This document shows positions 45,557-55,313 of a stretch of DNA of 64,000 nucleotides, in pieces; position 1 is the stretch's first letter, and each line of letters begins with the position of its first letter. The notes beneath the pieces are model-generated. The model was not told the DNA's origin. It saw only the letters and a list, made by a program, of their open reading frames with translations, and ran no database searches. Source of the stretch: Paractinoplanes bogorensis (GTDB lineage Bacteria > Actinomycetota > Actinomycetes > Mycobacteriales > Micromonosporaceae); NCBI RefSeq assembly GCF_018829635.1, contig NZ_JAHKKG010000006.1:186001-250000 (forward strand). The letters are read 5' to 3'. Both the position numbers and the translations under genes were made by a program.

Positions 45557-46258
45557 GTGAAAAACGAGGTGCTGATCCCGATCGGTGCGGTGGCGGCTGC
45601 CCCCGTGTCGGACGGGCGCACCCGCGATCGGGTGGCTCAGCTGCTGCTCGAGCGTGGTTCGGCCACCGCGGCCGAGCTCGGCGCGTGTCTCGGGCTGAGC
45701 CCGGCGGCGATCCGCAAGCACCTCGACGCGATGCTGGCCGAGAGCCTGGTCGAGGCCCGGGAGAGCCGGCGCCAGGGCCCGCGGGGCCGTGGGCGCCCGG
45801 CCAAGACGTTCGTGCTCACCGCGACCGCCCGGGAGTCGTTCCCGCACTTCTACGACGGCATCGCCACCGCCGCGCTGCGCTGGATCGCCCAGCACCACGG
45901 TGCCGAGGGGGTCACCGCCTTCGCCTCGGCGCAGGTCGTCGCGCTCGAGGAGCGTTGCCGGGCCGCGCTCGAGGAGGCCGGCGACGATCCGATCGCCCGG
46001 GCGGAGGCGCTCGCCGAGGCGCTGACCGCCGAGGGCTACGCTGCCAACGCGTCGACGATCGCGACCGGCGGGCAGCTGTGCCAGCACCACTGCCCGGTGG
46101 CGCACGTGGCCGCCGAGTTTCCTCAGCTCTGCGACGCCGAGACCGAGGTCATTTCCAGGCTCATCGGCACGCACGTGCAACGTCTCGCCACCATCGCGCA
46201 CGGAGATGGGGTGTGCACCACGCACATCCCGTCGCATACCACGGGTAAGGACAGGTAA
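45557..46258 (+). CDS. sufR: Iron-sulfur-sensing repressor SufR
   Basis: 233 residues from GTG 45557. N-terminal winged helix-turn-helix (TRDRVAQLLLERGSATAAELGACLGLSPAAIRKHLDAML) with the wing RRQGPRGRGRPAKTF. Four cysteines, 175, 179, 192 and 220, follow Cx3Cx12Cx27C, the arrangement described for mycobacterial SufR where they hold a [4Fe-4S] or [2Fe-2S] cluster. Represses the suf operon when clusters are sufficient. Its stop directly precedes sufB (TAAATG). Confidence 0.94.
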   Translation: MKNEVLIPIGAVAAAPVSDGRTRDRVAQLLLERGSATAAELGACLGLSPAAIRKHLDAMLAESLVEARESRRQGPRGRGRPAKTFVLTATARESFPHFYDGIATAALRWIAQHHGAEGVTAFASAQVVALEERCRAALEEAGDDPIARAEALAEALTAEGYAANASTIATGGQLCQHHCPVAHVAAEFPQLCDAETEVISRLIGTHVQRLATIAHGDGVCTTHIPSHTTGKDR

Positions 46259-47680
46259 ATGACCGACCAGATCGCTACTCAGGAAGAGCACCTCGCCGCC
46301 CTGGGCAAGTACGAGTACGGCTGGGCCGACGCCGACGTCGCGGGCTCCGCGGCTCAGCGTGGTCTGTCCGAGGCCGTGGTGCGTGACATCTCCGCCAAGA
46401 AGAGTGAGCCCGAGTGGATGCTCAACCTTCGGCTCAAGGGCCTGCGGCTGTTCGACCGCAAGCCGATGCCGTCGTGGGGCGCCGACCTCACCGGGATCGA
46501 CTTCCAGAACATCAAGTACTTCGTGCGCTCGACCGAGAAGCAGGCGGCCAGCTGGGACGACCTGCCCGAGGACATCAAGGCCACGTACGACCGGCTGGGC
46601 ATCCCCGAGGCCGAGAAGCAGCGCCTGGTGGCCGGCGTCGCGGCTCAGTACGAGTCCGAGGTCGTCTACCACAAGATCCGTGAGGACCTCGAGGAGCAGG
46701 GTGTCGTCTTCCTCGACACCGACACCGCCCTCAAGGAGCACGAAGACATCTTCAAGGAGTACTTCGGCACCGTCATCCCGGTCGGCGACAACAAGTTCGC
46801 CGCGCTGAACACGTCGGTGTGGTCGGGTGGCTCGTTCATCTACGTGCCGAAGGGCGTGCACGTCGAGATCCCGCTGCAGGCCTACTTCCGGATCAACACC
46901 GAGAACATGGGCCAGTTCGAGCGGACGCTGATCATCGCCGACGAGGGCAGCTACGTGCACTACGTCGAGGGCTGCACGGCGCCGATCTACTCGTCCGACT
47001 CGCTGCACTCGGCGGTCGTCGAGATCGTCGTCAAGAAGAACGCCCGGGTGCGTTACACGACCATCCAGAACTGGTCGAACAACGTCTACAACCTGGTCAC
47101 CAAGCGCGCCACCTGCGAAGAGGGCGCGACCATGGAGTGGATCGACGGCAACATCGGCTCCAAGGTGACGATGAAGTACCCGGCCGTCTACATGACCGGC
47201 CCGCACGCCAAGGGCGAGGTGCTCTCGGTCGCGATGGCCGGCGAGGGCCAGCACCAGGACGCCGGCGCCAAGATGGTGCACGCCGCGCCGCACACCTCCT
47301 CGACGATCGTCTCGAAGTCGATCGCCCGGGGCGGCGGCCGCACGTCGTACCGCGGTCTCGTGCAGGTGCTGGAGGGCTCGTCGCACTCCAAGAGCACCGT
47401 CAAGTGCGACGCACTCCTGGTCGACACGATCAGCCGCTCGGACACCTACCCTTACGTCGACATCCGCGAGGACGACGTGGCGATGGGGCACGAGGCGACC
47501 GTCTCCAAGGTCAGCGAGGACCAGCTCTTCTACCTGATGAGCCGTGGTCTGACCGAGGACGAGGCGATGGCGATGATCGTGCGCGGCTTCATCGAGCCGA
47601 TCGCCAAGGAGCTGCCGATGGAGTACGCGCTGGAGCTCAACCGGCTCATCGAGCTGCAGATGGAAGGCGCGGTCGGCTGA
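46259..47680 (+). CDS. sufB: Fe-S cluster assembly scaffold SufB
   Basis: 473 residues, the standard size. SufB segments: EPEWMLNLRLKGLRLF, TVIPVGDNKFAALNTSVWSGGSFIYVPKGVHVEIPLQAYFRIN, EGCTAPIYSSDSLHSAVVEIVV and RGGGRTSYRGLVQVLEGSSHSKSTVKCDALL with the late cysteine. Forms SufBC2D, on which clusters are built in the cytoplasm. Immediately follows sufR; 46 bp before sufD. Confidence 0.98.
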   Translation: MTDQIATQEEHLAALGKYEYGWADADVAGSAAQRGLSEAVVRDISAKKSEPEWMLNLRLKGLRLFDRKPMPSWGADLTGIDFQNIKYFVRSTEKQAASWDDLPEDIKATYDRLGIPEAEKQRLVAGVAAQYESEVVYHKIREDLEEQGVVFLDTDTALKEHEDIFKEYFGTVIPVGDNKFAALNTSVWSGGSFIYVPKGVHVEIPLQAYFRINTENMGQFERTLIIADEGSYVHYVEGCTAPIYSSDSLHSAVVEIVVKKNARVRYTTIQNWSNNVYNLVTKRATCEEGATMEWIDGNIGSKVTMKYPAVYMTGPHAKGEVLSVAMAGEGQHQDAGAKMVHAAPHTSSTIVSKSIARGGGRTSYRGLVQVLEGSSHSKSTVKCDALLVDTISRSDTYPYVDIREDDVAMGHEATVSKVSEDQLFYLMSRGLTEDEAMAMIVRGFIEPIAKELPMEYALELNRLIELQMEGAVG

Positions 47681-47726
47681 CCGGCCGGGCCCGAACAACG
47701 CGGAATCAGTGGACTAAAAGGACGAA

Positions 47727-48857
47727 ATGACTACCGAGGCCATCGCCCCGCCGCCCAGCACCAAGTCGCAGGTGCTGAGCTCCTTCGACGTCACCGACTT
47801 CCCGGCCGTCAACGGCCTGGAGGAGGAGTGGCGCTTCACCCCGATCAAGCGGCTCCGCGAGCTGGTCACCGCCACGGCGCTGACCGGCACCGCGCCGCAG
47901 CTCGAGACGGGTGACCTGCCCGCCGGCGTGAGTGTGACCGGCGGGGCGACGGTCGAGCCGGTGCTCACGCCGTTCGACCGGATCAGCGCGCTGGCCTACG
48001 GCTCGGCGGCCGGTGTCACGCTCATCGACGTGGCGCCCGAGACCGAGCTCGACGAGGCGGTCGTGATCCGGCTCGTCGGCAAGGGCGGAGAAGCCGCAGC
48101 CGCCCGTACGGTCGTGAAGGTCGGCGCTTTCGCCAAGCTCACGATCGTGCTCGAGCAGACCGGCACCGCCACCCTGGCCGACAACATCGAGGTCATCGTC
48201 GGCGACAGCGCGCAGCTGACGTTCGTCACGATCGCCGACTGGGACGCGGGTGCGGTGCAGGCCCAGCACGTCCGGATCCGCCTCGGCCGGGACGCCCGCG
48301 CCAGCCACGTGCAGGTGGCGCTCGGCGGCGACCTGGTCCGCCAGTTCACCAGCGTCGAATACACCCAGCGGGGTGGCGATGCCGAACTGTGGGGCCTCTA
48401 TTTCGCCGACGCCGGCCAGCACTTCGAGCACCGCCAGCTGGTCGACCACTCGGTGCCGGACTGCCGCAGCTACGTCGGCTACCGCGGTGCCCTGCAGGGG
48501 GCGTCGGCGCAGACCGTCTGGGTCGGTGACGTGCTCATCCGTGCCGCGGCAACCGGCACGGAGACGTACGAAATCAATCGGAACTTGATTTTGACCGATG
48601 GTGCCGTGGCCCACTCGGTGCCCAACCTCGAGATCGAGACCGGTGAGATCGTCGGTGCCGGGCACGCCAGCGCGACCGGCCGGTTCGACGACGAGCAGCT
48701 GTTCTACCTGATGGCGCGGGGCATCCCCGAGGCCGAGGCACGCAAGCTGGTCGTCCGCGGCTTCTTCGTCGAGCTGATCAACAAGATCCCGGTCGAGGAG
48801 CTGCGCGAGCGGCTCGGCGACGCGATCGAGGCCCGGCTGGCGGAGTATTCCTCGTGA
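47727..48857 (+). CDS. sufD: Fe-S cluster assembly protein SufD
   Basis: 376 residues. SufB/D fold with EEEWRFTPIKRLRELV at the N-terminus, HFEHRQLVDHSVPDCRSYVGYRGALQG, GTETYEINRNLILTDGAVAHSVPNLEIETGEIVGAGHASATGRFDDEQLFYLMARGIPEAEARKLVVRGFF. Structural partner of SufB in SufBC2D. AAAGGACGAA precedes the ATG at 47727. Overlaps the Rieske gene by 4 bp. Confidence 0.97.
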   Translation: MTTEAIAPPPSTKSQVLSSFDVTDFPAVNGLEEEWRFTPIKRLRELVTATALTGTAPQLETGDLPAGVSVTGGATVEPVLTPFDRISALAYGSAAGVTLIDVAPETELDEAVVIRLVGKGGEAAAARTVVKVGAFAKLTIVLEQTGTATLADNIEVIVGDSAQLTFVTIADWDAGAVQAQHVRIRLGRDARASHVQVALGGDLVRQFTSVEYTQRGGDAELWGLYFADAGQHFEHRQLVDHSVPDCRSYVGYRGALQGASAQTVWVGDVLIRAAATGTETYEINRNLILTDGAVAHSVPNLEIETGEIVGAGHASATGRFDDEQLFYLMARGIPEAEARKLVVRGFFVELINKIPVEELRERLGDAIEARLAEYSS

Positions 48858-49182
48858 GTTTCGAGCTCGTCGGTCCGGCGTCGGACGTGGCGAAAGGCAC
48901 GGCGATCTCGGTCGAGCTCGCCGGTGTCGACGTCGCCGTGGTCCATGCCGACGACGACAATTTCTATGCCGTACGCGATGAGTGCACCCACGCCACGGTC
49001 CCGCTCTCCGAGGGCGAGGTCGACGGCTGCACGCTCGAGTGCTGGCTGCACGGCTCCCGGTTCGACCTGCGCACCGGCGAGCCGAGCGGCCCGCCCGCCT
49101 TCTCGCCGGTGGCGACCTTCCCCGTCGAGATCCGCGACGGTGACCTCTATGTTTCGACGACCCCGAGTAATGGAGTAAATCC

Positions 49183-49186
<4 letters not shown>
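48854..49186 (+). CDS. Rieske-type ferredoxin of the suf operon
   Basis: 110 residues, the size of bacterial Rieske ferredoxins (NirD/BphF-like). Cluster ligands are in DECTHATV and LECWLHGSRFD. GTG start overlaps sufD (GTGA) and its stop overlaps sufC, so it is translated with the assembly machinery. In actinobacterial suf operons this gene is a regular member; it probably delivers electrons for cluster assembly or is itself a product, but no specific partner is proven. Confidence 0.92.
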
Positions 49187-49944
<758 letters not shown>

Positions 49945-49965
49945 CTTTCTCTTTAAGGCGGAACA

Positions 49966-51189
49966 ATGACGTTCGACGTGGCCCGGGTCCGAGCCGACTT
50001 CCCGATCCTCTCGCGGGAGATCAACGGTCACCCGCTGGTCTATCTGGACAGCGCGAACACCTCGCAGAAACCGCGCCAGGTGATCGACGCGATGCGCGTG
50101 CACAACGAGCGGCACAACGGCAACGTGTCCCGTTCGGTGCACACGCTCGGCACCGAGGCCACGTCGGCGTACGAGGATGCCCGCGGCAAGATCGCGGCGT
50201 TCGTCAACGCGGCGACGCCCGACGAGATCGTCTTCACCAAGAACTCGACCGAGGCGATCAACCTGGTCGCGCACTCGCTCGGGCAGCACCTGTCGCTGAA
50301 GCCGGGCGACGAGATCGTGATCTCCGAGATGGAGCATCACTCGAACATCGTGCCCTGGCAGTTGTTGTGTGACCGGACGGGCGCGACGTTGCGCTGGTTC
50401 TCGGTGTCGGACGAGGGCCGGCTGATTTTCGAAGACGGCTTGATCAACTCGCGGACGAAGATCGTTTCGCTCGTGCACATGTCGAACGTGCTGGGCACGA
50501 TCAATGACGTGGGTCCGATCGTGGCGGCCGCGCGTTCGGTCGGTGCGCTCGTGATGCTCGACTGCTCGCAGTCGGTGCCGCACCTGCCGGTCGACGTGCG
50601 GGCCCTCGGCGTCGACTTCATCGCGTTCACCGGCCACAAGATGCTCGGCCCGACCGGCATCGGCGTGCTCTGGGGCCGTCACGAACTGCTGGCCGCGATG
50701 CCGCCGTTCCTGGCCGGCGGTTCGATGATCGAGACGGTGACGATGGGCGGCACCACGTTCGCCGCGCCGCCGGCCCGGTTCGAGGCGGGCACGCCCCCGA
50801 TCGCCGAGGCGGTCGGTCTGGGTGCGGCGGTCGACTATCTGAACGCGCTCGGCATGGAAGCCGTTCACCAGCACGAGCAGGAGATCACCGCGTACGCCCT
50901 GAAGACGCTGGCCGACGTGCCCGGGGTGCGCCTGTTCGGGCCGTCGACCCCCGAGGGGCGCGGCGGCACGCTTTCGTTCGGCGTCGACGGGGTACACCCC
51001 CACGACGTGGGCCAGATCCTCGACGCGGTCGGTGTCGAGGTGCGGGTCGGGCACCACTGCGCCAAGCCGACCTGCGCCCGATTCGGGGTGCCGGCCATGA
51101 CGCGCGCGTCGTTCTACCTCTACACGACCACGGACGAGATCGACGCCCTCGTCCGCGGCCTCGACCAGGTCCGGAAGGTGTTCGGATGA
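49966..51189 (+). CDS. sufS: Cysteine desulfurase SufS
   Basis: 407 residues. PLP lysine Lys225 in TGHKMLGPTG, catalytic Cys365 in VGHHCAKPTC, and EMEHHSNIVPWQ, TEAINLVAHSL support a type II (SufS/CsdA) desulfurase that takes sulfur from cysteine. Start ATG 49966 is preceded by AAGGCGGAA. Overlaps sufU by 4 bp; SufU accepts its persulfide. Confidence 0.97.
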   Translation: MTFDVARVRADFPILSREINGHPLVYLDSANTSQKPRQVIDAMRVHNERHNGNVSRSVHTLGTEATSAYEDARGKIAAFVNAATPDEIVFTKNSTEAINLVAHSLGQHLSLKPGDEIVISEMEHHSNIVPWQLLCDRTGATLRWFSVSDEGRLIFEDGLINSRTKIVSLVHMSNVLGTINDVGPIVAAARSVGALVMLDCSQSVPHLPVDVRALGVDFIAFTGHKMLGPTGIGVLWGRHELLAAMPPFLAGGSMIETVTMGGTTFAAPPARFEAGTPPIAEAVGLGAAVDYLNALGMEAVHQHEQEITAYALKTLADVPGVRLFGPSTPEGRGGTLSFGVDGVHPHDVGQILDAVGVEVRVGHHCAKPTCARFGVPAMTRASFYLYTTTDEIDALVRGLDQVRKVFG

Positions 51190-51650
51190 TGCTCGACGGG
51201 CTCTACCAGGAGATCATCCTGGACCACTACAAGCACCCGCACGGGCGTGGCCTCCGCGATCCGTTCCAGGGTGAGGCGCACCACGTCAACCCGACTTGTG
51301 GCGACGAGATCACCGTTCGGGTCACCCAGGACCTTTCCGACATTTCGTACGACGGGCTGGGGTGCTCGATCAGCCAGGCGTCCGCGTCGGTGCTGCACGA
51401 ACTGCTTTCCGGCCGTACGGCTTCCGAAGCGGCGGGAATCCACGAGGCGTTCGTGGCGCTGATGCAGGGGCGCGGCCAGGTCGAGCCGGACGAAGAGGTG
51501 CTCGGCGACGGCATCGCCTTCGCCGGCGTGGCGAAGTTCCCGGCCCGCGTGAAGTGCGCGCTGTTGCCGTGGATGGCTTTCAAGGACGCGGCGGCTCGCG
51601 CCGGTGTTGACGTTTCCTCCTCTTCCGAGGCTTCTGAGGTGAAGGCATGA
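51186..51650 (+). CDS. sufU: Sulfur-transfer protein SufU
   Basis: 154 residues. Zinc-site residues Cys38 and Asp40 (NPTCGDE), Cys60 (LGCSISQAS) and Cys124 (RVKCALLPW) match SufU, the zinc-dependent sulfurtransferase partner of SufS, more than IscU scaffolds. The last ~15 residues are a Ser/Glu-rich tail. Overlaps sufS and the following sufT-like gene by 4 bp each. Confidence 0.95.
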   Translation: MMLDGLYQEIILDHYKHPHGRGLRDPFQGEAHHVNPTCGDEITVRVTQDLSDISYDGLGCSISQASASVLHELLSGRTASEAAGIHEAFVALMQGRGQVEPDEEVLGDGIAFAGVAKFPARVKCALLPWMAFKDAAARAGVDVSSSSEASEVKA

Positions 51651-52111
51651 CTGACACTCCCAACGACGCTGTCGAGGCTCCGGCCGCGGCGGCCTCTTCG
51701 GCCGCGGCGGCCTCTTCGGCCGCCCCTGTCTCCGAGGCGGCGGCGCCCTCTTCGGCTGTTGCTGTCTCCGAGGCTGCCGGGCTCTCGAAGGCCTCCATCG
51801 ATGACATCGAGGAGGCCATGAAGGACGTCGTCGACCCCGAGCTCGGGATCAACGTCGTCGACCTCGGCCTCGTCTACGGCACCCACGTGGACGACGAGAA
51901 CATCGCCACCCTCGACATGACGCTGACCTCGGCGGCCTGCCCGCTGACCGACGTCATCGAGGACCAGACGCGGACCGCCCTGACCAAGGGCCCGGGTGGC
52001 GGCCTGGTCAAGGACTTCCGGATCAACTGGGTGTGGCTGCCGCCGTGGGGCCCCGACAAGATCACCGACGACGGTCGCGAGCAGCTCCGGGCGCTCGGCT
52101 TCAACGTCTGA
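51647..52111 (+). CDS. sufT: SufT-like Fe-S maturation factor (MIP18/DUF59)
   Basis: 154 residues. The C-terminal ~105 form the MIP18 domain: IEEAMKDVVDPELGINVVDLGLVYGTHVDD, LTSAACPLTDVIEDQ with the conserved cysteine, VWLPPWGPDKITDDGREQLRALGF. It matures Fe-S proteins downstream of SufBCD. The first ~45 residues are an added Ala/Ser-rich segment encoded partly by tandem GCGGCCTCTTCGGCC units (51687-51716), which ordinary members lack. Last gene of the suf operon. Confidence 0.93.
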   Translation: MTDTPNDAVEAPAAAASSAAAASSAAPVSEAAAPSSAVAVSEAAGLSKASIDDIEEAMKDVVDPELGINVVDLGLVYGTHVDDENIATLDMTLTSAACPLTDVIEDQTRTALTKGPGGGLVKDFRINWVWLPPWGPDKITDDGREQLRALGFNV

Positions 52112-52148
52112 TCGATTTTCTGTCGTACCCCGCTGCTAGAAACGGGGC

Positions 52149-52892
52149 ATGGAATTCTCGGGTCTGCTCACCCTGATCGATGAGCGGTCGGCGGCGCTGC
52201 GCGATGCAGTCGCCGCCGCTGCCGTCTCCGACGCCCGTGTGCCCGGTTGCCCCGACTGGACGCTCGCCGATCTCGTCGAGCATCTGGGCGCGGTCCAGCG
52301 CTTCTGGGCCGCGGTGGTGCGGGCGGGCGATCCGACCGGGCCGCCACCGCGCGACGCGCTGGGCGACCGCTCGCCGTCGGGCGACCTGCTGACCTGGTCC
52401 GCCGAGTCGACCGCGCTGCTGCTGGCCGCCCTGCGGTCTTCGTCATCCGAGCAGCCGGCATGGGCGTGGTGGGGTGCGTCGTCGGCGCCACTCACCGTCG
52501 GGGCCATCGCGCGTCACCAGGTGCAGGAGGCCGCCGTCCACGCCCGCGACGCGCAGGAGACGATCGGCAAGCCCGAGCCGTTGCCGCTCGCGGTCGCCGC
52601 CGACGGGGTGGCCGAGTTCGTCCAGGTCGGGGTGGGTTCGCTGGGTGCGTGGCCACATCCGCCGGCGCGGGTGCTGTTCGACGCCGCGGACGGCCCGTCC
52701 CACATCCTCGACCTCACCCCGGCGGGCGGCCGTCTCGACTCGGCCGAGGGCGGAGCTCCGCTGACCGTCGTCCGTGGCTCGGCGAGTGATCTGGTGTTGG
52801 CGCTCTACGGTCGGGTCCCCTTCGACGACTTGTCCATCACCGGCGACGGCGAGGTGCCGGCCCGGTTGCGAGCCTGGTCCAACCCGGACTGA
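52149..52892 (+). CDS. Maleylpyruvate-isomerase-like (DinB/MDMPI) protein
   Basis: 247 residues. Layout as for mycothiol-dependent isomerases: VPGCPDWTLADLVEHLGAVQRFW (first histidine), IARHQVQEAAVHARDAQETIG (paired histidines, zinc site) and a C-terminal SCP-like domain (LTVVRGSASDLVLALYGRVPFDDLSITGD). TAGAAA ends 6 nt before the ATG at 52149, fitting a leaderless mRNA. It is 38 bp after the suf operon. Substrate unknown. Confidence 0.85.
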   Translation: MEFSGLLTLIDERSAALRDAVAAAAVSDARVPGCPDWTLADLVEHLGAVQRFWAAVVRAGDPTGPPPRDALGDRSPSGDLLTWSAESTALLLAALRSSSSEQPAWAWWGASSAPLTVGAIARHQVQEAAVHARDAQETIGKPEPLPLAVAADGVAEFVQVGVGSLGAWPHPPARVLFDAADGPSHILDLTPAGGRLDSAEGGAPLTVVRGSASDLVLALYGRVPFDDLSITGDGEVPARLRAWSNPD

Positions 52893-53246
52893 GCCGTCCG
52901 TGGGGGCCCGATCGCCGTGTCGCTCTGGTGGCGAGGCTTACGGCGAGGCTGAGGCTTACTGCGAGGCTGTCGCGATGAGCCAGCCGATCGTCGACTGTTC
53001 CGGCCGGCTGGCCGTCGCGCCGTGCCGGGGCCGCCCGACGCGTCAGTTGTTGTTGTCGCGCACGTCGTCAGCCCGTGTTTCAGTAGCTTGGCGTCCTGGC
53101 TGTTGTGTTGGGCTGGTTGCCGCTATGGGCGTTGTGCGGTGGCTTTTCCCTCGTACGTGGCCAGTCCGCCCCTGGCCGCGGCCGGCATCCCGTTCCGGCT
53201 GTCGGCCACGCCTGACACCGGTCTGCCCAGTGGGGCTGCTTGGTCG
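52893..53246. other. Intergenic stretch, no gene seen
   Basis: 354 bp with short repeated GCGAGGCTTAC/GCGAGGCTGA motifs at about 52930-52970. Open frames here have no ribosome-binding site or recognisable content. It sits between two convergent genes. Confidence 0.4.
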
Positions 53247-53942
53247 TCAGTTCGGGGGAAGGTGGTCCACGGAGTTGTAGTAGGCCAGCTCCAAGCGGCC
53301 GTCGACGGCGACGAAGCGGGTCAGGGAAGCGTTGCGGACGTTGCCGGCCTCGCGTTCGGCGGCCAGCACCTGATCCCAGTCGAGCTCCTCGATGACGGCT
53401 CGCATCATCAGGACGACCGCGTCGTGGGCGACCACGATGACACGCCGGCCGGCGTGGTCTCGGTGCAGGTCTCCCAGGAACGAGCCGAGCCGGACCTCGA
53501 TGTCGGCGAACGACTCGCCGCCCGGCGGGGTGTAGTGGTGTTCGCCCGCGTCGGCGCGGCGCTGGGCCTCGTCGGGGAAGCGCTGCGCTACGGCGGCCCG
53601 GGTCATCATCTCGAGGTCGCCGAGCAGCCGGTCGACGAGGCGGTCGTCGGTGCTCGGCGTGGGCAGCTCGACGCCAGAAGCCTCGGCGGCCAGCCGCCAC
53701 GTCTCGCGAGCCCGCCGGTAGGGCGACGTGATCACGACCTGGGGACGCTCGTTCTCGGGGCGCGCCCCGATCCACTCGCCGAGCGCCGCGGCCTGCTTCT
53801 CGCCCCGTTCGGTCAGCGGCACCTCGGCGTCGCGGCCGCTGACCTCCGCCTCGAGCAGCCCGCGCGCATCAGCGGCCGGGAAAGCGACGTTGGCCAGGCT
53901 CTGCCCGTGCCGGACAAGGACCAGTTCGGCAACCACACCCAT
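53247..53942 (-). CDS. Histidine phosphatase family protein
   Basis: 231 residues. The phosphoacceptor motif LVRHGQS (Arg11-His12-Gly13) and later SPYRRARETW, GGESFADIEVRLG and VIVVAHDAVV supply the second catalytic histidine. Phosphoglycerate-mutase-like phosphatases act on small phosphorylated metabolites or proteins. TAGGGT lies 6 nt before the ATG at 53942 (leaderless). Substrate unknown. Confidence 0.9.
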   Translation of the reverse strand: MGVVAELVLVRHGQSLANVAFPAADARGLLEAEVSGRDAEVPLTERGEKQAAALGEWIGARPENERPQVVITSPYRRARETWRLAAEASGVELPTPSTDDRLVDRLLGDLEMMTRAAVAQRFPDEAQRRADAGEHHYTPPGGESFADIEVRLGSFLGDLHRDHAGRRVIVVAHDAVVLMMRAVIEELDWDQVLAAEREAGNVRNASLTRFVAVDGRLELAYYNSVDHLPPN

Positions 53943-54245
53943 GATCCGACCCTATCCCGAGCCATCGCCAAGCGATCCCCACCGACGTGGAGCTCCCGAC
54001 GCCGAAGTGCAGCCCGATTCGTTGTGGGCCGGGCTGGCGGGCTCCCCGGTTCGGAGTGTGGCCTGTGCCGTCGGCGCCCGGTCGGCGGTTTCGCTCGCCG
54101 ACGGGTAGATCGGCTCCCGCCGGGCTGGCGGGCTCCCCAGTCCGGAGCGTTGGCTGTGCCGTCGGCGGATTCGCCCGCCGAGGGGCAGATCGGTTGCCGT
54201 CGACGGGCAGATGAGTTCCCGTCGACGGGCAGACCGGCTCCTGCC
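53943..54245. repeat. Degenerate direct repeats between two minus-strand genes
   Basis: Two copies of a ~95-bp unit starting GCCGGGCTGGCGGGCTCCCC (about 54023 and 54118) are followed by three ~21-bp units of the GTCGACGGGCAGA type (54188-54245). Copies are imperfect and not in one reading frame. No gene is seen. Confidence 0.6.
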
Positions 54246-54278
54246 GACGGGAACTGATCGGGCGGGCGTCGACGAAGC

Positions 54279-54875
54279 TCAGGACGGGAGCAGCAGGCGG
54301 ACGGCCAGGTAGGCGATCACCAGGCTCGACAGCAGGGCGGTCAGGAGACGGCCGCGTGGGCCGGTCAGCCATCGGCCGACCAGGGAACCGCCGCCTGCGA
54401 TCACCAGTTGCCAGCTGGCCGAGGCCAGGAACACCCCGGCCACGAACAGCGGGCCGCCGCCCTCGCCGCCTCGGCCCAGCACCAGGGCGGCGAAATAGAC
54501 GACCGTGGCCGGGTTGAGCAGGGTCAACCCGAGGACGCCGAGGTAGGCCCGTCCGGGAGTGGCCGGCCGCTGGTCCACGGCGGTCGGTTTGCGGAAGGCG
54601 GCTCGCGCCGTCATCACCGCGATGCCGAGCAGGACCACGGCCGCGGCCCAGCGCAGTGGGACGGTGATCGGGGCGATGACGCCGGCCACGGCTGCCCCGC
54701 CGGCCACCGCGATGGCGGCGAAGACCCCGTCGGCGGTGGCCGCGCCGAGGCCGGCCGCCGCGCCTACCCGCAGTGAGGTGCGGGCGCTCAGGCCGGCGAT
54801 CAGCACGCCGATCGCGCCCATGGGCAGCGCTACGCCATAGCCGGCGGTCACGCCGGCCAGGAACGACGCGCTCAT
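54279..54875 (-). CDS. LysE-family amino-acid/metabolite exporter
   Basis: 198 residues with six hydrophobic segments and the LysE-like pattern GVALPMGAIGVLIAGLS near the N-terminus, PGRAYLGVLGLTLLNPATVVYFAALVLG in the middle and a C-terminal helix. Exports an amino acid or related solute. Its ATG overlaps the stop of a 35-codon upstream frame (ATGA), suggesting translational coupling. Confidence 0.85.
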   Translation of the reverse strand: MSASFLAGVTAGYGVALPMGAIGVLIAGLSARTSLRVGAAAGLGAATADGVFAAIAVAGGAAVAGVIAPITVPLRWAAAVVLLGIAVMTARAAFRKPTAVDQRPATPGRAYLGVLGLTLLNPATVVYFAALVLGRGGEGGGPLFVAGVFLASASWQLVIAGGGSLVGRWLTGPRGRLLTALLSSLVIAYLAVRLLLPS

Positions 54876-54979
54876 GACCGAGGCTGAGGGACCGCCGTTT
54901 CACGGAGGCGCTTCTGCTGTCGCGCGGCCCGGACGGCCACAACGACAGAGACAGCGGAGAACAGCATCGGCTTGGTCAC
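54872..54979 (-). CDS. 35-aa membrane-like small ORF upstream of the LysE gene
   Basis: GTG 54979 to stop 54872: 35 residues with one short hydrophobic stretch (MLFSAVSVVVAVRAA) followed by a basic region. The 4-bp overlap with the LysE start is the main support; there is no strong ribosome-binding site. It could be a small membrane protein or merely a leader frame. Confidence 0.35.
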   Translation of the reverse strand: MTKPMLFSAVSVVVAVRAARQQKRLRETAVPQPRS

Positions 54980-55313
54980 GCGCCCATGCTGCCGCGACAA
55001 CCGCCCCGCCGCGACCGATTTACCGTTGGCCGCCCCCGCGCGAACGCCGCCCGCGAACGGGCCGACGTTATGCGGCTCGGCCGCACCGACATCGACGGCA
55101 CCACCGTGCGGACCGCTTTCGGCGAAGCCGCCCTGCCACCCGCCGCCATCACCGCCGCCTGCCCGCCCGCGACGTGGTCTCGCCGGAACCGGGTAGCGCC
55201 AGGCCGACCGAGCCGAGCTTCTCGTCGAGCCGCTCGGGCGTGAGCGTGGCCATCCGGGGCGCCGCCTCGGTCCGGCCGGTCGGCTGACAGCTCTCACCCG
55301 CAGGCAGTGGGAG
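54980..55313. other. Intergenic stretch, no convincing gene
   Basis: About 330 bp; open frames on both strands lack domains and start sites. The fragments ADVMRLGRTDIDGTTVRTAFGEAALP and similar may be gene remnants, but I cannot name a family. Confidence 0.35.
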
